NCBI GenBank assembly: GCA_023415545.1
Contig: JAEZKJ010000099.1
Location: 1 to 38,541 of the forward strand
From: Bacteroidota bacterium
GTDB taxonomy: Bacteria > Bacteroidota > Bacteroidia > Bacteroidales > Bacteroidaceae
Direction: 5' to 3'
DNA length: 38,541 nucleotides
Below, one piece after another: positions 33,232-38,541 of this stretch; the stretch's first letter is position 1; each line of letters begins with the position of its first letter. Made by a program: the position numbers and the translations under genes. The notes beneath the pieces are model-generated. The model had not been told where the DNA came from and did not search any database. It saw only the letters and a program-made list of their open reading frames with translations.

Positions 33232-36096
33232 ATGAATGATGGAAAAGAGATGATTGATGTTCTTGGAGCAAGAGTTCACAATCTTAAAGATATAGATGTA
33301 CAAATTCCTCGTGATAGCCTTACTGTTATTACCGGACTTAGCGGTAGTGGTAAATCTTCATTGGCATTTGATACAATTTTTGCTGAAGGACAAAGAAGAT
33401 ATATTGAGACCTTTTCGGCCTACGCCCGTAACTTTCTGGGTGGTATGGAACGACCTGATGTCGACAAAATTACCGGACTCAGTCCTGTAATATCTATCGA
33501 ACAGAAGACTACAAATAAAAATCCTCGTTCTACAGTAGGGACAACTACTGAAATATACGACTATCTTCGACTCCTTTATGCTCGTGCCGGTATAGCATAT
33601 TCATACATCACGGGTGAGAAAATGATAAAATATACTGAGGAACAGGTCGTAAACCTCATTCATAATGATTATGCAGGAAAGAAAATTTTCATTCTTGCTC
33701 CACTTGTTAGAACTCGTAAAGGTCATTACAAAGAGCTATTCGAGAATATCCGTAAAAAAGGTTATCTATATGTTCGTGTAGATGGAGAGATACAAGAAGT
33801 TGTTCATGGAATGAAATTAGATCGTTATAAGAATCACGATATTGAGGTTGTCATTGATAAAATGGTTGTTGAAGAGAGAACTGATGATGATAATAAACGA
33901 CTTAAACAGAGTATTGCTATAGCAATGCAACAGGGTGATGGGCTTATAATGATATATGATGCTGAAAATAATGTAATAAAACATTATAGTAAGAGATTAA
34001 TGGACCCCATCAGTGGTACCTCATATAAAGAGCCTGCTCCTCACAACTTTTCATTTAACTCTCCACAAGGTGCATGTCCACGATGTAAAGGTTTAGGATA
34101 TGTAAACCTTATAGATATTGATAAGGTAATACCCGATAGGTCTCTTTCTATTTATGAAGGAGGTATAGCTCCATTGGGTAAATTTAAGAATGCAATGATA
34201 TTTTGGCAGATAGAGGCAATATTGGAAAAATATGACTTTACGCTTAAAACGCCATTAAAGAAGATAACAGATGATGCCATAGATGAAATTCTATATGGCT
34301 CGGATGAAAGAATTAAGATAAAAAGTTCTCTTATTCATACCTCATCTGACTATTTCACTGAATTTGAAGGTATAGTGAAATATATACAGATGATGCAGGA
34401 AAAAGATGCATCTGCTACAGCTCAAAAGTGGGCCGATCAGTTTGCAAAGAGTGATATTTGTCCTGATTGTAAAGGTGCACGCCTAAACAAAGAGGCATTA
34501 AGCTATAAGATATATGACAAAAATATCTTTGAGCTTTCAAATATGGATATTAGCGAGCTTTATAGTTGGTTGGAAAATGTGGATCAACATCTTGAGGAGA
34601 AACAGCGTATAATAGCTACAGAAATTCTTAAAGAAATTCGTTCCCGACTGACATTCCTTTTAGATGTTGGATTGGACTATCTTTCACTGAATCGTAGTTC
34701 TGTATCGCTTTCAGGAGGAGAGAGCCAACGTATACGCCTTGCAACTCAGATTGGTTCACAACTTGTAAATGTTCTTTATATTCTCGATGAGCCAAGTATA
34801 GGTCTTCATCAAAGAGATAACATACGACTAATAAACTCGCTTAAAAAACTTCGTGATGGAGGTAACTCTGTCATTGTTGTAGAACATGACAAAGATATGA
34901 TGCTTGCATCGGATTATGTTGTCGACATGGGTCCTAAAGCAGGACGTCTTGGAGGTGAAGTAGTATTTCAAGGAACACCGGATGAAATGTTGAAACAGAA
35001 CACTTTAACAGCTCAATATCTTAACGGGGAGATGCAAATTGACGTTCCTGAAAAGAGGAGAGAAGGTAATGGAAAATTTATCACTATTAAAGGTGTTAAA
35101 GGGAATAACCTTAAAAATGTAGATGCAACATTTCCACTTGGTAAGTTGATATGTGTTACCGGAGTGTCAGGAAGTGGAAAATCTACACTGATAAACGACA
35201 CTTTACATCCAATCCTTTCACAACATTTCTATCGATCACTAAAAGATCCTTTGCCATATGATTCTATTGAAGGCATCGATAATATAGATAAAGTTGTAGA
35301 CGTTGACCAATCACCTTTAGGAAGAACACCACGTTCTAATCCTGCCACATATACCGGTGTATTCTCGGATATACGTAACCTCTTTGTAGCTCTACCTGAG
35401 GCAAAAATAAGGGGTTATAAAGCCGGACGTTTCTCTTTCAATATTAGTGGAGGACGTTGTGAGGCATGTAGTGGTAATGGCTACAAAACCATTGAAATGA
35501 ATTTCCTTCCTGATGTATTGGTACCTTGTGAAATTTGTCATGGAAAAAGATATAACCGTGAAACATTGGAAGTAAGATATAAAGGAAAGTCTATTGCTGA
35601 TGTTCTTGATATGACAATTAATGCAGCTGTAGAGTTTTTTGAAAATGTGCCACAGATTTTAAATAAAATAAAGGTACTACAAGAGGTTGGTCTTGGATAT
35701 ATCAAACTTGGACAACCTTCAACAACACTTTCCGGTGGTGAGAGCCAGCGAGTAAAATTAGCTACTGAACTTTCAAAACGTGATACAGGAAATACTTTGT
35801 ACATTCTCGATGAACCGACAACAGGTCTGCATTTTGAAGATATACGAGTTTTAATGAATGTACTCAACAAACTTGTAGACAAAGGAAATACAGTTATCGT
35901 CATCGAACATAACCTTGATGTGATAAAGATGGCTGATTATATCATCGATATGGGTCCTGAAGGTGGTAAAGGAGGCGGAGAAATCCTTGTTACAGGTACT
36001 CCTGAAGAGGTGGCAAAGAGTCAGAAAGGGGAGACTGCAAGATTTATAAAGAGTGAACTTGAACATTATAACTCTATTAATAAGAAAAAATCCTGA
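33232..36096 (+). CDS. uvrA: UvrABC excision nuclease subunit A
   Basis: ATPase that detects DNA damage and loads UvrB in nucleotide excision repair. The 954-residue protein has two ABC modules: Walker A GLSGSGKS (35-42) with signature LSGGESQRIRLA near 493, and Walker A GVSGSGKS (644-651) with LSGGESQRVKLA near 840. Zinc modules are visible as CPRCKG and CPDCKG in the first half and CEACSGNG with CEICHGKR (about 742-770) in the second. Length is normal for a class I UvrA. A TAATTTTG box (33198-33205) lies 27 bases before the ATG. Confidence 0.97.
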   Translation: MNDGKEMIDVLGARVHNLKDIDVQIPRDSLTVITGLSGSGKSSLAFDTIFAEGQRRYIETFSAYARNFLGGMERPDVDKITGLSPVISIEQKTTNKNPRSTVGTTTEIYDYLRLLYARAGIAYSYITGEKMIKYTEEQVVNLIHNDYAGKKIFILAPLVRTRKGHYKELFENIRKKGYLYVRVDGEIQEVVHGMKLDRYKNHDIEVVIDKMVVEERTDDDNKRLKQSIAIAMQQGDGLIMIYDAENNVIKHYSKRLMDPISGTSYKEPAPHNFSFNSPQGACPRCKGLGYVNLIDIDKVIPDRSLSIYEGGIAPLGKFKNAMIFWQIEAILEKYDFTLKTPLKKITDDAIDEILYGSDERIKIKSSLIHTSSDYFTEFEGIVKYIQMMQEKDASATAQKWADQFAKSDICPDCKGARLNKEALSYKIYDKNIFELSNMDISELYSWLENVDQHLEEKQRIIATEILKEIRSRLTFLLDVGLDYLSLNRSSVSLSGGESQRIRLATQIGSQLVNVLYILDEPSIGLHQRDNIRLINSLKKLRDGGNSVIVVEHDKDMMLASDYVVDMGPKAGRLGGEVVFQGTPDEMLKQNTLTAQYLNGEMQIDVPEKRREGNGKFITIKGVKGNNLKNVDATFPLGKLICVTGVSGSGKSTLINDTLHPILSQHFYRSLKDPLPYDSIEGIDNIDKVVDVDQSPLGRTPRSNPATYTGVFSDIRNLFVALPEAKIRGYKAGRFSFNISGGRCEACSGNGYKTIEMNFLPDVLVPCEICHGKRYNRETLEVRYKGKSIADVLDMTINAAVEFFENVPQILNKIKVLQEVGLGYIKLGQPSTTLSGGESQRVKLATELSKRDTGNTLYILDEPTTGLHFEDIRVLMNVLNKLVDKGNTVIVIEHNLDVIKMADYIIDMGPEGGKGGGEILVTGTPEEVAKSQKGETARFIKSELEHYNSINKKKS

Positions 36097-36126
36097 TAAA
36101 CTATAAGTTAAAAACTTAAGGTTTTT

Positions 36127-36606
36127 ATGAAAGAGAAAATTTCTAAAACAAATGTAGCTCGGCTACTCGACAAGGCTAAAGTAAAATATGAATTAATACC
36201 ATATGAGGTCGACGAGAATGATCTCAGTGCCATTCATGTTGCTCAAAGTCTTGGTCAAGATGTAGAACAGGTGTTCAAAACATTGGTGTTACAGGGAGAT
36301 AAAACAGGCTATTTTGTATGCATTATTCCTGGAGAACATGAAGTTGATTTGAAAAAGGCTGCAAAAGTCTCAGGTAATAAAAGTTGTGCTCTTATAGCCA
36401 TGAAGGATCTACTCCCTATAACAGGTTATATACGCGGAGGATGTTCACCAATAGGAATGAAGAAACATTTTCCAACATATATTCACACAACGTGTAATAT
36501 TTTTCCATTTATTTATGTCAGTGCAGGAGTGCGTGGATTACAGATTAAAATTTCACCTGAAGATTTAATTAAAGAGAGTAAAGCAGAAATATGCGAACTT
36601 TTTTAG
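36127..36606 (+). CDS. ybaK: Cys-tRNA(Pro)/aminoacyl-tRNA deacylase, YbaK/EbsC
   Basis: A 159-residue trans-editing enzyme that hydrolyses Cys-tRNA(Pro) made by prolyl-tRNA synthetase. The YbaK fold is marked by AIHVAQSLGQDVEQVFKTLVL (35-55), where Lys51 corresponds to the catalytic lysine, and the GYIRGGCSPIGMKK loop. The length fits stand-alone YbaK. It begins 30 bases after uvrA and probably shares its transcript. The exact amino-acid specificity among YbaK, ProXp-ala and relatives cannot be told here, although FKTL and GGCSPIG favour YbaK. Confidence 0.92.
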   Translation: MKEKISKTNVARLLDKAKVKYELIPYEVDENDLSAIHVAQSLGQDVEQVFKTLVLQGDKTGYFVCIIPGEHEVDLKKAAKVSGNKSCALIAMKDLLPITGYIRGGCSPIGMKKHFPTYIHTTCNIFPFIYVSAGVRGLQIKISPEDLIKESKAEICELF

Positions 36607-36695
36607 GTAATGTATAACTTTTTGTATGAAAACAAATAAACATAAAATGGTTTAATATCTGTATTATTATACTAGAATCTTGACTAAAAATATAT

Positions 36696-36703
36696 TATAT
36701 TTG
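36696..36703 (+). promoter_or_regulatory. -7 box of the POT transporter promoter
   Basis: TATATTTG fits TAnnTTTG and lies 39 bases before the ATG at 36743. No -33 TTTG is seen. Confidence 0.45.
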
Positions 36704-36742
36704 CGTAAAATCATAATATAATCAATTAAATTATAAAAATCT

Positions 36743-38404
36743 ATGTTTGAAGGACAGCCCAAAGGCTTATATGCTTTAGCTCTTGCCAATACAGGTGAGC
36801 GCTTTGGTTACTACACAATGCTTGCAATTTTTACGCTATTCCTGCAGGCTAAGTTTGGTTTTACTGCAGCCGAGACCTCTACTATTTTCGGAAGTTTCCT
36901 TGCAGCAGTATATTTTGTACCACTAATAGGTGGTCTTTTAGCCGACAAGTTCGGTTATGGAAAAATGGTTACTTTAGGTATAATAATCATGTTCCTTGGT
37001 TATGTTTGTTTAGCTATTCCTATGGCTGGTCAAGCTGGTTTATTCTCAATGTTTGGTGCTTTGGCATTAATAGCATGTGGAACAGGACTTTTCAAAGGTA
37101 ACCTTCAGGTAATGGTAGGTAATCTTTATGATGCACCCGAGTACAGATCAAAACGCGATACTGCTTTCAGCCTTTTCTATATGGCTATTAATATCGGTGC
37201 TCTTTTTGCTCCAACAGCTGCTACAGCAGTAACAAACTGGGTACTTGCAAAATCAAATTTCACCTATTCATCTGAAATCCCTGCACTTGCTCACCAGTTC
37301 CTTGACGGTACAATCCAAACAGATGGTGCTGCAAAACTTGAAGCACTAAAAGAGGCACAACAGTTCACCGGTGATATGGCTACATTCTGTACTTCATACA
37401 TTGATAAACTTTCAGAAGCTTACAACTATGGTTTTGGAGTAGCTTGTATTTCACTTATCGTATCAATGATAATTTATGTAGCTTTCCGTTCTACATTCAA
37501 GAGTGCTGACTATAACTCAAAACAGCAAAAAGCAGCTAATGTACAAGAAGAGGAGTTGACACCAGCTCAAACACGTGAAAGAATCACTGCTTTGATGCTT
37601 GTTTTTGCTGTAGTTATATTCTTCTGGATGGCTTTCCACCAAAATGGTCTTACAATGACATTCTTTGCTCGTGACTATACAGCAGATAGTGTGACCGGCA
37701 TTAATCGTCTTGGATTTAGCGTTTGGAATCTTGTACTTATAATTATTACAGTATACTCAGGTTTCGCTATTTTCCAATCAAAAACAGCAAAAGGTAAAGG
37801 TATAGCTGCAGTTATCGCAACTTTGGCTTTAATTGTTCTTGGAATTAACTATAGTACAATGGATCCAACACTTCCAATATTACCACAGATATTCCAACAG
37901 TTCAACCCATTCTTCGTTGTTGCATTGACACCTGTTTCACTTGCTGTATTTGGTTCATTATCGAAGAAAGGAAAAGAACCTTCTGCACCACGTAAAATTG
38001 GTATTGGTATGATTATCGCAGCACTAGGTTTCGTTGTACTTGCAATTGGTTCTATAGGACTTCCAACACCTAATTCTGTTGCAGCTAATGGTATATCTCA
38101 GGATCTTCTTGTTTCACCAAACTGGTTGATCTCTACATATCTTATCCTAACTTTTGCCGAGTTGCTTCTTTCACCAATGGGTATCTCATTTGTTTCTAAA
38201 GTTGCTCCTCCAAAATACAAAGGTGCAATGATGGGTATGTGGTTCGTAGCTACTGCCATCGGTAACTATCTTGTTGCAATCATTGGTTATCTTTGGGGTG
38301 GTATGCAGTTGTGGATGGTTTGGAGTGTACTTATAGTATGTTGCCTTGTATCTGCTCTATTCATATTCTCAATTATGAAGAGACTTGAAAAAGTTGCTAA
38401 GTAA
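36743..38404 (+). CDS. POT-family (proton-coupled oligopeptide) transporter
   Basis: A 553-residue MFS-type membrane protein of the POT/PTR family, importing di- or tripeptides with protons. At least twelve hydrophobic segments are visible, with the typical POT helix-1 region GERFGYYTMLAIF (18-30), GGLLADKFGYGKMV (about 58-71), GTGLFKGNLQVMVGNLYD (about 113-130) and SLFYMAINIGALFAP. The canonical ExxER of helix 1 is NTGER here: Asn16 replaces the first Glu, while Glu19 and Arg20 remain. A long insertion (about 180-240) sits between helices 6 and 7. The gene is a single unit ended by the hairpin at 38426. Confidence 0.9.
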   Translation: MFEGQPKGLYALALANTGERFGYYTMLAIFTLFLQAKFGFTAAETSTIFGSFLAAVYFVPLIGGLLADKFGYGKMVTLGIIIMFLGYVCLAIPMAGQAGLFSMFGALALIACGTGLFKGNLQVMVGNLYDAPEYRSKRDTAFSLFYMAINIGALFAPTAATAVTNWVLAKSNFTYSSEIPALAHQFLDGTIQTDGAAKLEALKEAQQFTGDMATFCTSYIDKLSEAYNYGFGVACISLIVSMIIYVAFRSTFKSADYNSKQQKAANVQEEELTPAQTRERITALMLVFAVVIFFWMAFHQNGLTMTFFARDYTADSVTGINRLGFSVWNLVLIIITVYSGFAIFQSKTAKGKGIAAVIATLALIVLGINYSTMDPTLPILPQIFQQFNPFFVVALTPVSLAVFGSLSKKGKEPSAPRKIGIGMIIAALGFVVLAIGSIGLPTPNSVAANGISQDLLVSPNWLISTYLILTFAELLLSPMGISFVSKVAPPKYKGAMMGMWFVATAIGNYLVAIIGYLWGGMQLWMVWSVLIVCCLVSALFIFSIMKRLEKVAK

Positions 38405-38425
38405 ACAGTAATATATACAACTTAT

Positions 38426-38457
38426 AAAAGGTTCGGCGTTATGTCGAACCTTTTTTT
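38426..38457 (+). terminator. Terminator of the POT transporter gene
   Basis: A 10-bp perfect stem (38426-38435 with 38445-38454), 9-base loop, ending in seven T (38451-38457). It lies 22 bases after the stop. No gene start is visible in the last 84 bases. Confidence 0.9.
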
Positions 38458-38541
38458 GTAAACACTCTTTGTATCAATAGTTTAAATAATAGCAACACTA
38501 TAATTATTATTTTTATAAATCCCTTTGATTTATGAAATAAA

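Noticed and set aside
35538..35903. Minus-strand open frame of 121 codons within uvrA
   Set aside because: It is the complement of conserved uvrA ABC-module codons; Ser/Arg-rich shadow composition.

Overview
The window is a 38.5-kb stretch of AT-rich chromosome (roughly one-third G+C by eye) from a member of the Bacteroidales. Four things point there. Promoters follow the Bacteroides-type pattern (TTTG, 19-20 bases, TAnnTTTG). The gene sets ileS / DksA-like / lspA / DUF4296 and bamD / rpoZ / DUF4293 are typical of the order. A lipoprotein-type TamA (TamL) and an Hc1-type small basic protein are present. IleRS is the long type-2 enzyme. I see no phage, insertion sequence, CRISPR array, plasmid gene or polysaccharide utilisation locus; nearly everything is conserved chromosomal gene content.

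Layout. 1-2.6 kb: a YbdG-like MscS channel (-), an Hc1 histone-like gene (+) and a secreted protein of unknown function (-). 2.6-4.7 kb: lipB (+) meets an NhaC antiporter (-) tail to tail. 4.8-7.8 kb: a LacI-family regulator (-) diverges from kdgK-eda (+), the last two steps of hexuronate breakdown. 7.9-13.9 kb: ileS, a zinc-less DksA-like protein, lspA, a DUF4296 lipoprotein and a small unknown protein. 13.9-17.3 kb: a SpoU rRNA/tRNA methyltransferase (-), tamL (+) and a small helical protein. 17.4-19.4 kb: an SDR resembling 7alpha-hydroxysteroid dehydrogenase (-), a YycJ-type metallo-hydrolase (+) and two identical tRNA-Lys(CTT) genes exactly 100 bp apart. 19.5-25.1 kb: a YbjT-like protein, two exported enzymes (metallo-beta-lactamase fold and SagB-like nitroreductase), a HAD phosphatase (-) and uxaC (-). 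25.4-28.7 kb: a DnaQ-like exonuclease overlapping a YigZ gene, and uvrB (-). 28.7-33.1 kb: bamD, rpoZ and DUF4293 (+), facing a coupled LysM/ligand-binding protein and PorT-like barrel (-). 33.2-38.5 kb: uvrA, a YbaK deacylase and a POT-family transporter (+).

How the genes fit together. The clearest system is a small hexuronate regulon. kdgK-eda and uxaC, 19 kb apart, have the same promoter spacing (TTTG-N19-TAnnTTNG), and each is overlapped at the same base by a CG-centred imperfect palindrome of LacI type. The likely repressor is the adjacent LacI-family gene. Envelope biogenesis is the other theme: lspA, tamL, bamD, lipoproteins and the LysM/barrel pair. IleRS carries GIHH where class I synthetases have HIGH; this first/third-position swap has been linked to extreme mupirocin resistance. 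I found no clear undescribed multi-gene system. The best leads are the shared operator, the IleRS motif, the HSDH-like SDR, the LysM/binding-protein/barrel pair and the two exported redox/hydrolase enzymes.
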